A DNA stretch of 64,000 nucleotides from Omphalotus guepiniiformis (GCA_028554645.1 JAQOOI010000069.1:310001-374000), one strand, 5' to 3'. Counted from the stretch's first letter, positions 1 to 13,324 are shown. Translations and numbers: made by a program. Notes: generated from the letters alone by a model not told the origin.

Positions 1-1717
1 ACCGACATCTCAACATCAACTTCACAGGAGGGGACCGTAGTAGATCGGATCAAGGAGACGCGTTTACCTGGTCTTGGAGATAATACACCGTGAGCGCTAA
101 TATACATACACACGATACACGCTCATTGACCTGGGTAGTGGGAGGTAGTGGGAGGAGCCCCGGGGTTAGATTACACGTAACCGGCGGCGATCGAATCACA
201 ATAGTGCGGTGCTAAATGTTGTAATTTGTATATTCCAACTCGGCCTCGACCCTCAGAGATGTTTACTTACCGAAGGTGTACTTACCTCCGTAACTGTTCA
301 ACGTTCGAAGGCGACAGTTCGTGGGTTAAATCTTGGCGACTGCTAACAGCATCGCTGTGTACAAGTTGATAGACGTTGACCTGCCTTTGTGAATCTCTGT
401 GAGGTCGAGACTCCTTTTTTTCATTGACCGAGAGTGACACGCCTTGAACTATATTAGGAATATCCGGCTTATCAATGCTTGGTCTTGTGGGAATGATTAA
501 TGACAACTTTGGCTCCAACTCGCGGGTAGTCCAGCAAGCTTGCAAGCCGTAATCTTCGGTGGAGTTAAATCAAATCAGACTTTACGACGTTCCTAGCGTT
601 CCTGCGCTCGGTAATAGGTAAGTTTGCTATCAAAGTGAACTCTGCCGGGTGAGTCAGTGTAACGCCTTGATGAATCGCAAGGAAACAAGAAGCGAATTCG
701 AACTTGAAGGAATGCCAGTGGGCGACTGGCTAAATGTAGTATGGTTTGCTATCTAAGTAATACATCATCAGTATTCCAGATAATTTCCAGCTCATGGGCT
801 CTCACGGGATGTCCTGGACTATCTAATTGTTCCGTGGTGAACGGCTGTGATTCTTTCGGTTCCTCCTTGAAAATAGGGCGAAAGACAAAGTTCAAGTTAG
901 CTTTTATCCGTGGGAAACACTTCGTGATCGTGACAACAAGTGATGCCAAACCTTGCCAAACTCACGCACGCGTCGGTCTTTTACTTGTCCGTCCACACTC
1001 GCCTGGCAAACCCAGCAACAGAATCCCAAAAGATGTTTCATACTTGCTTTAGTCATGACAGCTACCATCACAACAAGATAACAATGGCAGGATCGCATCA
1101 AGCTTTTTTCTCCTGACTGTAATCAGCAAACAGGCCCAGCCATTTGGCAACGGGGATGGCGCGGGTAGCTACTCAGATTGCATCGTGCGCATTATTGAAT
1201 TGATTTTCTGACATACTAACTGCGAGAATTTGACTTGACCCCGATTGGTGTTTTTTTGATGGTCAGCAATATGATAACGACTCAGATAACCGCACAGCAG
1301 CGCTCGTTTTAGTGGTAAGGATACTAAGCTGGAGCTTCAAGGGGTAAATCACCGCCGAACCCTTTTTTTGGAAAACGAAAAGTGAAGAGTAATTTGTTTG
1401 CTTACAGGTGGAAAAAAATCTTCTACCTGGCAATGATCTCCGCTGCAACGTATCAATCAAATTTGGGCCAAAGGTGGGTTCAGACCCGGGCTCTGTCACA
1501 TCAGAATTGCGAACTAATCTCAAAGCGATTACCATTGTTCTGCTGTGCTGAACAAAATTGTGCGTGTAAGCGAAGATTACTCCTCAGTTGTACATCCAGT
1601 TGAACCTATATAACAAGCAGTTTGCCAGGAAAACACACTAACTGGCTCAGCTTGCTGGCAGACTATCTCCCACTAGACTTCCAACCGCAATCCACCTGTC
1701 ACTTCTCTTCGACCACA
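1..1717. other. Upstream region of the polyketide synthase, no gene recognised
   Basis: I see no conserved domain or convincing spliced gene on either strand. Short open frames exist but none continues across plausible splice sites into a recognisable protein. The last 120 bases are the likely core promoter of the polyketide synthase. Confidence 0.5.
1607..1613 (+). promoter_or_regulatory. TATA-like box of the polyketide synthase gene
   Basis: The motif TATATAA lies about 105 bp before the chosen ATG at 1718, a normal spacing for a fungal TATA box with a short leader. A pyrimidine-rich stretch (CTTCTCTTCGACC) lies just before the ATG, as is common at fungal starts. Confidence 0.45.
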
Positions 1718-4700
1718 ATGTCTAAGGCACCTATCGCTATTGTAAGCTCTCACATAACCCGCGCTCACCGCCCTTCTTGATGAACTCTTCCCTGTTGTAG
1801 ATCGGTATCGCGACTGAACTACCCAGTGGTGAACACACTGCTGACAATCTCGGTCACGATGACTTCTACGACTTCCTCATGGAGCAAAAGGAGTCGTATG
1901 AACCGATTCCTCTTGAACGCTTGAACATCGAAGAGTAAGCTTTATCACGACGTGTCGGAAGCATCTTCAAAGTTCTGACTTTCGATTGCAGATGGAAAGG
2001 CAAAGGCTTGGGAAAGATCAACGCGTCTCACGGGTCTTTCATGAAGAACGTCGGTTTCTTTGATCCTACTGAATTTGGTATCGCCGCCAAAGACGCTCGC
2101 GCTATGGGCGTGAGCACTAGAAGACTCGTCGAGCTTAGTTTCCTTGCTTTGCTCGACTCTGGAATCGATTTCCGCGGAAAGAATGTTGGATGTTATGCGT
2201 CTGGAACGGCATTCGACATTCAGTCCGTTGCGGAACCGGTGAGTGTTACGCTTTGATGACCTGCATTGATGTTTTGCATTACTGAGATTTCTATCATGTA
2301 GGATGAATTGGAACCCAAGGGATCCCTCGCCGGCATTCCTTGCATGGTTGCGAACAAAATTTCTTACCATTTAGACCTTAGAGGACCCTCTGTGCCGGTG
2401 GATACGGCATGCAGCTCTAGTGGGGTTGGTACTCATCTGGCTGTGCAAGCCATTAGAGATGATGAGTGCGACGTCGCGGTTGTTGCAGGATGTCAACTCA
2501 ATTTGCGGTGAGTTCTTAATTTTTGAAATCTGAAAGATTCCAGCGTGCTAAGTCCAGTCCCTCTCAGTGCATCCGACTTCTCTCTTTATACTCAGGCTTC
2601 CATCTTGTCCCCTGATGGCAAATGCAAGCCTTTCGATGCTGGAGGAAATGGGTATGTTATAACTGATGCTGAACTTTGATAACAAAAATACTCAAAGAGA
2701 GCGAACAGATTCGGACGTGCTGAAGGAGCTGCCGTCATTGTCTTGAAACGTTTAGATCAGGCAATCAAGGACAAGGATCATATTTACGGCACTGTACGTT
2801 GACTTCACACCTTTCACTACAGCGCCAAACTGACTGAATGGCGAAAATAGATCCTCGGAACAGGTATTTCTAGCTGTGGTTCTTTGGCTCCGGTGAATGC
2901 ACCCGTGGCCGAAGCCCAAGCCAACGCTATGGAGCGTGCTTTCGTTGGTACAGGCAGAGCCCCAGGAGAGGTTGATTATGTTGAGGTTCACGGAACAGGT
3001 AATAGTTGTTGTCAACTCTCACGAAATTTGCTCGTTCCTGATCTATGAGATTAGGTACTGCTGCTGGAGATCCCACCGAGGCTAACTGGGTTGGTGAAAA
3101 GTTCGCCCGAGATGATGATCTCCTCATTGGTAGTGTAAAAGGCAATATTGGGTAAGTCTTTGGGTCACCTGGACCATACATTTGTACTTTCATCAAACTA
3201 ACATCTGGTCATCAGACATATGGAGATCACGTCGTTCTTGGCGTCTCTCTCAAAGGTTCTCTCTATCTTCAAAACAAAGGTAGTCCCCCCTCAGGTCAAC
3301 TTGAAGCGCCGCAACCCGGCCATTCACTGGGATGAGTTCCGTCTTCATGTGCCCATTAGAGCCACCAAACTCGAGCCGCGTCACGAATCAGGCAAACTCC
3401 TTGTTTCCATGTGCAGCTCTGGTATTGGCGGAGTTAACGCACACGCCGTTCTCGAGAGCCCTCCTGTCCAAGAAGTCGAGGAGAGCTCTTCTTTGCCTGA
3501 AGGTCCGGTTCTGTTACTCGCTAGTGGTCTTTCGCCCCGTTCTACGACTGCCGTGAGTGAGGATATCGCCGCGGTTTTGAAGGACAAGCCCGAGCTTGCC
3601 ATCGACTACTCCATCGTTTACGGTCGTCGTGCTAGACAGATGAACTGGAGGAGCTTCGCGGTTCAGAAACCTGGAGACAAAGCAGCGTCGTTCTCAGCTC
3701 CCGTTTTGAGCCCTCGTTCTAAGCCACCCATTACGTTCTTGTTCTCTGGCCAGGGACCTCAGCATCTTAACAGTAAGTCGTATACTTCACGAATTGGTAT
3801 CGGGGACTTATTAGATTCCTCCTATAGTGGGTCGTCAACTCTTCCAGACATACCCTGTCTTCCGTCAGAGTATCTTGGACCTTGATGCGGTTTACATCAA
3901 GCGCACCGGCAAGTCCATGATCCAGGACTACGGCTTGTTTGATACTGCGCCGAACGCGCAGAAACTTCCGGCTGTATGGTCCATCAACCTCATTATTCCC
4001 TCCATCACCATGGTCCATCTCGCATTGTATGATTTGATTGTCAGCTTGGGCGTCAAGCCTGATGTTCTGATTGGTCACTCTGCTGGAGAGGTAGCGCTTT
4101 TGGTAAGCATCTCTCTGATTTACAAAACGAGCGGTTACTGATACCATGTTGTAGTATGCTTCTGGCGCCGGATCTAAGGAGATGGCTTTCGAGATCGCTA
4201 TTGCTCGTGGAGAGGCTATGGTGATCGTCGAGGAGCAGCTAGAGGGAACGATGGCTGCTGTTTCTTGCTCTGCTGAGGATGCCCACCGACTCGTTAACAG
4301 CGTCCGTGCTAGGTCGACTGGAGACAACGTTCTCGATATTGCCTGCTACAACAGTCCAGAAGCTGTCGCTCTCGCTGGCCACACCGTGCTCATCGACGAA
4401 GCTGTCGAACTTGCGAGCAAGGCTGGCTTCATGGCCAAGAAGATCATGACTCGAGTTCCCATCCACTCCAGAGCCATGGATATTTGCGAGAAGGAATACC
4501 GTGCTGCTATTCTCGATGTTTTCGAACGTTACCCCGGCGAACTCATTCCTAAAGTCAAGACCTACTCGACTTGCTCCGGCGATGTTCTTGACAAGTTTGA
4601 TGCGGAGTACTTCTGGATTAACACTCGTAACCCTGTTATGTTCACCTCGACTATGACCACTCTGACTGAAGCTCACGCTGGTACTTTCGTTGTCGAGATG

Positions 4701-7700
4701 AGTGCGCACCCTGTGCTTGCGAGCTACGTTCAGGAATTGGGTGTTGCCTCTACTTCACTGGTTTGCCCTATGCGTCGGTCCAAGAACATTACCCCCCACA
4801 TGGAGGCGGAGACCCTTTTGACTGCTTTGGGTCGCATTGCGTCTGCTGGCTACAACGATATCGATCTCTCCGTTTTGTATGGTCGCTCCGGAAGCACTCC
4901 TCGCGTTGCTACTCCGGCCTATCCTTTCGTCAAGAAGCACATCGATTACTGGCCAGAGGTTTCTCGAACGATGCACAGGCAGATGAACCCCAGGCGTGGC
5001 CCTCTTGGTTTCCCCGACCTTCGCATCAACGTTGGTACTCACCCCGAACTTGCTGACCATCTTATCAACTCTGAGCCCATCATGCCGGCGGCTGGATTTA
5101 TCGAGATGGTATGCTGACCGTGGTATTTTTATGTAAGCTATAGCTGACCAATTTATATAAAGGGACTGGAATTGGGCGCGCGCTCACTTTGGAAAGTCAA
5201 ATTCCATTCGATTTTATCGCTTTCGTCTGCGACTCCGCCTTTGGTTGATGTTTCGACTGATGGATCCAAATACACGGTCAGATCTCGAGCTCCTCCTGGT
5301 GCCCCTCTGTTCTTTGACCACGATGTGAGTGTTTTTGAATCTTTTTTAAACTCGCGTCCTAATTGAGTTCGCTCCCAGGTGAACAACTGGAGACTTCACG
5401 CGGACGGATATTTCTCTACGAAGGCTGCTGGACCTGGACCGGAAGCGCTCGATTTGGGGAAGATAAAGGGACGATCGGTTAGCTACGACATCGACGGTGA
5501 GTAGAGGTTTTTCTTGTTTTTCCCTATTACTCAACGACGTTCGCGTTAGGATTCTACCAATACCTCAAATCGTTCGCACAGTATGGACCGAGCTTCAGAC
5601 GTGTTGATGAGGTCTTTATTGGCTCGCGGGAAGCGCTCGTTCGCATCAAAGGTGTCGATGCTAACCTGGCGTTGTAAGTTTTTTGGTTGATCTACCAGTC
5701 AGAACCGAAGAACTAATTTTACCTTCGTAGGGATGGAAAATACATTCTTCACCCGGCTATCCTCGATTCTTGCTTCCACGCTTGTGTCCACCCCCTGTTC
5801 ACGAAGGTCACCGACCCGAACATTTACTTCCTACCCGATAGCGCCAACTCTGTGGTGTTACATGATGAGTTTGATTTCGGGAGTCTTGCTGGAGCTGAAC
5901 ATGTCTATGCCCACATCACTTTCAAGACCTGGAACCCAGGTGTGTATTATATCAGTGGTAACGATATCCTTATTGACACAATCCCTTTAGACAACCTCGT
6001 GTACGATATCTCACTCGTGAACCACAATGGAGTCGCACTTTGCACTTTGCAAGGGTTCACTGTGGCCCGACTCTTCCAGGTTCCTCCTCAGGAAGTCGAC
6101 ACCCGATACGAGTTGCAATATCAGGTGTACAACATTGTTGCTCCCCCTGCGGAAATCGTACGTGTCCTTAATTGTATTTAACTGTCGTCGCTGATCAATG
6201 TCTAGCGTGATTCGGGACTGGGCTCGAACGAAGGAAGCCCTGGCAAAGAGGTCGAGATCAATAGCAAGCTTCTCAGCCGTAGCCAAGAGATTGTGGATTA
6301 CATTGTTGCAAAGGCCGGCAAGAAAGTTCTCAGGATCTTGGAGCTTCACTCGCCCGGTAAGAACGACTTTATATCTATATTTGCACATAGCTCATCTCCA
6401 TCCACCGTAGGTGCTGCTCTCATTGGCAAGAACCTTGCCGAAAGCGTCCTACAAGCTGGTGGCCTGCACCCTCTCTACACGGTTGCTTCTACTGATAGCA
6501 AATCTGTTCCTGCCGACGCCGTGCCGGCGCGTCACACTGTTATCGAGTACCAGTGGGGAGCCGAAAACGCTACTGCCTTGCCCACAGCTGTGGACCTGAT
6601 TGTTGGCGTTGCCGCTTTCGACTCCGCCGATGAGGAGACACTCAAGCTTCTGAACTCACTCCTTGTTCCTGGTGGATCGCTGCTTCTTGCCATCTCCAAG
6701 AGCGGAAGCACCGAGGAATACTTCACTTCTTCCAGCTCACTCGCAACTCCTCTCGGCCTGGTAGGGTTCGACGCTATCACCGTGTCTCGTGCTACTAGCA
6801 CCGATTACGTCGTAGAGGCTAGGAGGCCTGCTATCCCTGCCACTCTTCTCACGATTTCATCCCTCCCCGCTAAAACTCATGACTTACTTGAGTATGCTAT
6901 TGGCAAGGAGATTCAACTTCAGGCCCGCCTCCGCGCCTTCGACGAAACTTACTCTGCACCTATCTGGATTGCTGCTACTGAGGGCCCTGATGCTCATGCC
7001 TTCTCTGGCTTCTTCCGCACGCTGGTCAGGGAATTCCCCTACTTCAACCTTCGTGGAGCAACCTTTGCTTCCTCATTCTCTGAACCTGCCCGCAAGTTCA
7101 TCGTTAACAAGTACTTGCCTCAAACTGGCGAAGAAAATGAATTCGTGATCGAGGACAGCCTTCGCATCACCGTTCCTCGTATCGTCCCGCTGTCCAACCC
7201 GTCTTTGAAGGGCCTCAAAACCATTGTCGGACCTGTTGCCGCTGATGAGGTCGTCATCCAGGTTGAGGCGTCAGCTCCCTCCGAGGCCGGTTTGTGGGGA
7301 GTTGTCGGTGTCGTGCTTCAGTCTAGTGCTCAGGCTTTAGTCGGGCGCAGGGTTGTTGGTGTGACCACCACGAAGCCTAATGGCAAAGTCCAATTGCACC
7401 AAGGGTCTATCTCTCCGTTGTCTGAGAAAGTAGATGCTCACACATTCGCGCGTGCTGCCTCTGTCGCTGTCATTTGTGGTCTTGCCCTTGGCTTGAACGT
7501 TTTGAACGACGCTTCCCGCTTCAAGTCTCGCGTGATCTTGACCCACAGCGACGAGCCGGCTGGTCAACTTGCGAACGCGTTGCTGAAAACGATCGGTCTG
7601 ACTCCCACTCTTCTCAAGTCGGAGGTTACGGCTGCTGACCTCTTTAACGTCAACATTCAATGCAACGACGTCGTGCTTACCGGTCTGGCCAAATCCGATC

Positions 7701-10618
7701 AACTGCTCGCAAGCTACCTTCCGTGTGGAGCTCAAGCCGTGCACTGGGGCTACGCTGACCACAATCTCGTCGCTCTCCAGAGGGATCCGTATCTCGCAGG
7801 AGACATCCTCAACGTTTTCGCCAAGTCATGGCCCGAGTCTTCGTTCATTCTCGAATTGTCTCGTGCGGATGCTTTGAGCAGCGTGACGCCTTCTGCCGCA
7901 ACCCCCACTACCATCTTTGATCCTAAGAAGGCATATCTCCTCGTTGGTGGTGTTGGTAGCTTCGGTCCTTTCGCAGCATTGTGGTTGTATCAGGTAAGTC
8001 AAGTCATGGATCTTTAACTTCTATGGCTGACTCTAAATTGTATCAGCGTGGTGCTCGTCATATCATCCTCACCTCGAGGTCTGGTCGCAAGACCATGGAG
8101 AAGATGCCCGACTGCCTCCCTGCTCGAGTCTTCAAGTATTTGGAAGCGCGACCCGACTTGTACCTTGGCGTGGAGGCTGCCGATGGTTCTAGCCCGAGTG
8201 CCATGAAGAAGCTTATTGATTCCACCACTCTTCCTCTAGGAGGTGTGCTGCTTCTCGCAACCATCTTCGAAGATCGTTTGTTCTTCCAGCAGGATGAGCA
8301 GAGCTTCAAGAGGAGTTTCCAATCGAAGGTCGGCACCTTCGATGCTTTGGAACAAGCTACCGACATCTCCAAGCTCGACTTCATCGTGTCACTCTCCAGT
8401 ATCACGATTTGGGGTAATCCTGCGCAGACGAACTACACTAGGTGCGAATTGCAAGATTTTTCATGTCACAAGTGACTGACTCATTGATCTCCCTTTTAGT
8501 GCCAACACTGCTCTCGATGGTCGGCTCAAGCGTTACAAGAACGCGTTCTCTATTGCGGCGCCCGCCATCAACGATACTTCTTCCATGGTCAGAAGTGTTG
8601 ATGAAACTCAGGCCTCTCATCTCAGCTACACCGCCTGCTCACCTGCAGGTTCGTAATTCTTCTATTCTTGAAAGTACCTCGTCTGACGGGCCTGCAGAGT
8701 TATGCGCTTGGATTGAGGATGGTATTCTCAAACTTGCCGACAAGAAGTTCGATGTGTATGTCCCACCGTACTCCTTCAACGTCGTAAACGACTCGCTTGG
8801 ACCCTCCGTTATTTACGCGCACCTTCTCGAGCCCGAGGCAAGCGGCAAGTCTGCTGGACCAACCGAGGACATCGAAGCCACCTTGTCGACGCTCGTCACT
8901 CAATTCGTAGACGTTTCGGCGGACGAGTTCTCCCCAGAGGTCCCTCTCACCTCTTACGGTCTCGACTCCATCTCTGCCGGTCGTCTCTCCTACGCCCTCA
9001 AGCCATATCTCGTTATTTCTCAGATGCAACTTCTTAGTGACATGACGCTCTCTGATTTGGTCACGCGCGCACGCAAGGCTCTCGCTGTGACCTCTTCCGG
9101 GTCTGGCGAAGCTTCGGGAGAATCGGCTAGGCACGACATTGGTGAGGCCGCTGCAGAGATGGATGCCCTTGTTCGCAAGTTCTCTTTGGGCTTCAATGAG
9201 AATGCACCGAAGTTGACTGGTCCGTTCCTCCCTAATCCGGTTGTGTTGGTGACTGGTACGACTGGTGGTCTGGGGTCATACCTCCTCTCCGAGCTGTTGC
9301 AAGATCCTAAAGTCACCCGTGTCATCGCATTCAACCGTCCCTCGAGTACCTCGACCCTTCTGGAGCGTCAACGCGCAGCGTTCGCTGACCGTGCACTCGA
9401 CCCCAAGCTTCTTGAGTCTTCCAAGCTCACTTTCATCGAAGGAGATACTTCGAAGTTGGACCTTGGCGTTGACGCTGCGACCTATGAGATGCTGCAGAAG
9501 GAGACTACTGCGATCATCGACAACGCTTGGCGTTTGGACTTGAATGCACCTCTCAAGGTCTTCACTCCTAACATCGCCTCGACACGCAACTTGCTCGATC
9601 TTGCCCTCTCGTCTCCTAATGCTGCAAGCATTCGTTACGCATTCATCTCCAGTATCGCATCGACCCAGAACTGGATTGGCGAGACGGGCGGTAAAGAGGA
9701 AGTCCCGGAAGATATTCTGAAGAGCGCGAGGGAGGCTGCGATGTTCGGGTACGGAGAGAGTAAATACGTTGCGGAGAAGGTGCGTTTCTAGCTATTTTAG
9801 AAACCTCAACGTTGTCTAATCTTTCCTTCATAGATCGTTTCCCTGAGTGGATTACAGGCTTCAGTATATCGTGTCGGCCAGCTCTCTGGTGCCTCTGACA
9901 CCGGTGCTTGGACTGTCAAGGAGTGGATCCCGAAGATCACGAAGACAAGTATTGCATTGAATGTGGTCCCGGATATGGGAGGAGTGCGTGTTCAACAATC
10001 TATGCCTTGGCCATTAAATCTTACGCTTTCATCTTCATCTAGATTATCTCCTGGATCCCGATGAACAAGGTCGCTCCCATCGTGCTTGAGATCACTCTCG
10101 ATCCCTCCAACACCCCTCCACCTGTCGCTCTCAGTGTCATTCACCCCCGACCCGTCACCTGGACCTCTGTCATGAACAACATGCTCAAGACCCTTCAGCC
10201 ACTCCGAGAAGGTGCAGAGCCTATGAAGATGATGCCGTTCACCGAGTGGATGAAGACCTTGGAGACCGTCGTCTCCTCTGCTGGAGATAAGGCTGCGGAG
10301 CGCTACGTACGTTGACTTTTCCTCGTGCTGTGATACGAATTCATACTAATTCATCTTCTTATCTCTCAATAGCCTGCCTTTGCGCTCCTCGACCGTATGA
10401 TTGACTTCGCCGCGAGCAGTCCGCCGATGGAGGACAACTTTGGCAAGGAGAGGATCAAGGAGTGCGGTGGTTGGCCATGGCTGTCGATGGGCGTCGTTCT
10501 AGGTGCCAGTCCTACCATGCGCGGACTTCTTGATGACAGTGAGGTACTTGGAGAGAGACACGTTGCTGCCTGGGTCAAATACTGGCAAGAGCAGGGTTTG
10601 TTGCCGCTTGCCGCTTAA
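1718..10618 (+). CDS. Reducing polyketide synthase, KS-AT-DH-(psiMT)-(psiER)-KR-ACP-R
   Basis: Iterative type I polyketide synthase, about 2,558 aa. Exons: 1718-1741, 1801-1934, 1992-2238, 2302-2507, 2553-2651, 2709-2793, 2851-2998, 3055-3151, 3216-3772, 3828-4102, 4155-5108, 5163-5324, 5379-5496, 5550-5673, 5731-6157, 6206-6356, 6411-7993, 8047-8441, 8500-8648, 8698-9779, 9834-9983, 10043-10306, 10373-10618; the sum is in frame. Seen: ketosynthase VDTACSSS (Cys ~172) with EVHGTG and GNIGH (His ~312, ~348); acyltransferase GHSAGE (Ser ~617); dehydratase HLINSEPIMP (His ~926) and HPAILDSC (Asp ~1089); ketoreductase GGVGSFG (~1782) with Ser ~1915 and NYTSAN (Tyr ~1927); carrier YGLDSIS (Ser ~2069); C-terminal SDR-type thioester reductase TGTTGGLG (~2164) and YGESK (~2330). 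The methyltransferase-like (~1240-1400) and enoylreductase-like (~1540-1780) parts lack recognisable cofactor glycine motifs. Inferred product: an unsaturated chain released as aldehyde or alcohol. Exon 5 could also start at 2568. Confidence 0.95.
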
Positions 10619-10929
10619 GGCGCTGGAATTTCTCAATACGCTCGTTTCTATTACTTATAACTATTAGGGATCTCATAGACGAAACATTAGATAGGATATC
10701 CGTCGAATTGACTAGAGGCGGAAAAAGGACATCTGTATTTAGTTGCGATGCCGTTTGTACATATATGGTTTTTATTATTATCTCAGAATTGATTTGGTTG
10801 CGTATTGCCTATTATGTTGTGAAGTACTTTCCCGATGTAAGTACTGCTTATGCAACAAGGCCAGCAACGGGCAATAAGTTCGCTGGAAATGTTGAACACA
10901 CATTCGAGATTTTCCGAATGAACAAGTTC
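10619..10929. other. 3' flank of the polyketide synthase
   Basis: AT-rich sequence after the TAA, holding the presumed 3' UTR. No protein or RNA gene is recognisable here. Confidence 0.4.
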
Positions 10930-11345
10930 CTATACATGATGCACAAGTTCAACTCGATGCTTCTCCGCATCTACCGAACCATCCCCATTGCCACGAACAT
11001 TCATTCCATGACCGTGACCACCGTTCTCATCGAGGACCTTCCGCGGATCGATTGTATCTCCAAATACACCATTCATTTCTTCTAGTGTTTTTTTCCTGTG
11101 AAATACGTCGATTATCAGCATCAGGTGTACACCAAGTCGCGAGAATTGATAGGGTGTTGGTGTGGGATGGTACGGAGAGGGGAGGAAGGAGAATGTAGAG
11201 ATGGATGTATGGATGTATTGAGGGACGGTTAGTAGTCCTAGCCTTTCGTCTCTGGAAAAAACAGCAAAATAACAATGCGAAACCAGATAGAACTTATATC
11301 CGACGTTCGTTATTGCGAGTGGGGAAACCTGGAGGTGGAAGGGTG
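10930..11345 (-). pseudogene. Relic of an MFS sugar transporter, C-terminal end
   Basis: Read on the minus strand, the segment shows pieces typical of the end of fungal sugar porters in the right order. First come SPLAITNVGYKFYLV (around 11.3 kb), then LLFFPETKG (around 11.24 kb), then, after a likely intron ending at a CACAG, KKTLEEMNGVFGD (around 11.08 kb), ending at a TAG at 10930. The family signature PETKG-x-LEEM is clear. Between the first two pieces the frame shifts and residues are missing, and the expected splice donor after PETKG is CT rather than GT. No upstream exons are found in 11.35-13.3 kb. I infer a decayed transporter gene lying tail-to-tail with the polyketide synthase. Confidence 0.6.
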
Positions 11346-13324
11346 TTCGAGTTCAAATCAAGTTCAAATCCGACTTTAGCAAACTATCTGAGAATCAGAC
11401 AAAACGGGTCTCTCTCTCGCCTGTGATAGAAGCGTATTGAGAGTTCAATATTGCAATTACTACACGTCGCTGCGTGATACAGGCGTTCGCGGCGACCGTC
11501 CTGTTAGACTGCTCACCATCCCCATCATAATGGCTCGTACAATTTCTTGAAGACGTTTGGGTATGAGGTGATGTGTACCCCACGGCTCACTTCTCCGAAA
11601 ACTTTCAAGCACTAGTGCAAGTCCGGTGAAGACCTGACGTGGCAGGGTGCCCCAAGAGTGTCCATCTTCGTATTCCCTCATACCGAACACTTTGATCCTT
11701 TCTTTGCCTCCTGCGCTGCCATGGGAGTCGGTACAAGGAAATCTTCGCCTGGTGGTACGCTAACGAACGTTGATTCCGTCCACTAAATGGGTACCGGGTA
11801 TGGCTCGAATAAAAGCAGTAGGAGTGAAGGAAGTATGACTGGTGCGTTATGTATTTCCTCCCTCCCCCTATCTATCTCGGTATCTAACATACACCTCCCA
11901 TTCTCTGCAGGTCCAAAACATTCATTCGCGAGAAGAATAACTCGATGGCGACTAAAGTACTAATCCACCGCTGTTCCCTTCACATCGCACCGCGGCCCAT
12001 CTCGCACTTCCCTTCCTCTCATACTTCACCTTTCCCTTCCTCTTCCCTCACTACCCACGAACGCATATCCCCATCCTGCCCCTATAAAGCCTTGTCTTGC
12101 ACGAAATAGCTTAGGTTTCGGTTTCGGTTTGGTGCGTGACGAGAATGATGCGCTGTGCTATATCGTCGCCGGGATCGGTTGATTGTAAAGCTAGCTAGCT
12201 AGTGGAGATTGGGTTCGAGCGTTTTTTTGGGTCTTGGGAAGAAGATTAGGCTGGGGTTAAGGGAAAGTGGGATTTGTTATCAGTGTTAATGAATATTCGC
12301 TGATTCTTTTTGCTCAAATCCCCCTGGGTGCTTCCGGTTAGCCAGTATTTCACTAGCTAGCTCTGCTCCCAATCTCCCAATCTCCCAATCTCACCCTCAA
12401 CCTCCCACCCCCGCCGAGTCGGGCTCTGTCACCTCCCTCCTAGTTTGCTTTATCGGTCCACACTCTGATATGATATTACCAACAACCCCCGATTCCGAAT
12501 TCCGATTCCGACGACGTTACAACCCAAGATACTTCTGAAATCTATCATGGCGAGGGAACAACGGGGCGCTATTCCAGTTGGTCCCTTGGAAATCCGATGA
12601 GCTGAGCTAGAGCGAGTCCGTCCGTCCTGCTCCGTCGACGCCGCTGCTTCCTATACGAGAGCCATGACCGTTGTCGGTACGCCTGCTTCAATCAAGAGAA
12701 GAAAGATCGCAATACTTTTCACTATGCGCTGCAGGGTTCTGGGCGCAGCTTGTACAGCGGCGGCGATCTTGGTGATAGACTCTCGACTTGACTTTGACTT
12801 TGACTTTGACTTTGAGATTGAGATTGAAATGTTGTGATAGAGTCCTGGGTTGGATCGGATGAATCATCTGTAGATAAGTTCACCTTGATAGATTTTTTTG
12901 TTGGTTTAGTCTTATTATAATACTAGGTTGGCCTACGTCGTTATTATAATTTCCTTGCGAATTCAAATGGACGAGGATTCGGAAATTCAGAACTAATTCT
13001 CAGCGTGCAACTCCATTGAACCCATTGAAAGGGCCATTGATCATGAACGTTCCGGTACCAATTGATGTGCGTATTGTATTGATTTGGTAATAACCTACAG
13101 TGGCTTGAAATCCACAATGTCTTGTACGCTTGATACCTCCGAAGCTTTGACCTGCGAGTGGACTTCGTGAGTATGAGCCACAAAAAACTATGAGCACAAA
13201 CAAACACGGTCACCTGAGTTAAGGGGTGTATAAAAACAAGTCGCGCTCTCGCTCGTTCCTCCTCTTAATTCTTATCCGTGTATTAGCTACCCCCACCCCA
13301 ATCACAAAACTCCTATTCTAAACT
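11346..13324. other. Long intergenic region
   Basis: No protein domain or RNA gene is recognisable. It contains pyrimidine-rich tracts around 11.85-12.06 and 12.36-12.45 kb and a short hexanucleotide repeat near 12.79 kb. The last 300 bp, including a TATAAAAA around 13.23 kb, are the likely promoter of the zinc-finger gene that follows. Confidence 0.45.
12785..12826. repeat. Hexanucleotide repeat, GACTTT-like
   Basis: About five copies of a GACTTT unit followed by two GAGATT variants. It is a short simple-sequence repeat with no coding context. Confidence 0.8.

Noticed and set aside
7200..7900. A functional enoylreductase domain in the polyketide synthase
   Set aside because: The fold-like spacing is there but I see no glycine-rich NADPH motif; I keep it as a degenerate domain.
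10708..11085. Open frame of 125 codons on the plus strand after the polyketide synthase
   Set aside because: It lies opposite the transporter relic, whose motifs are recognisable on the minus strand; the plus frame has no domain.
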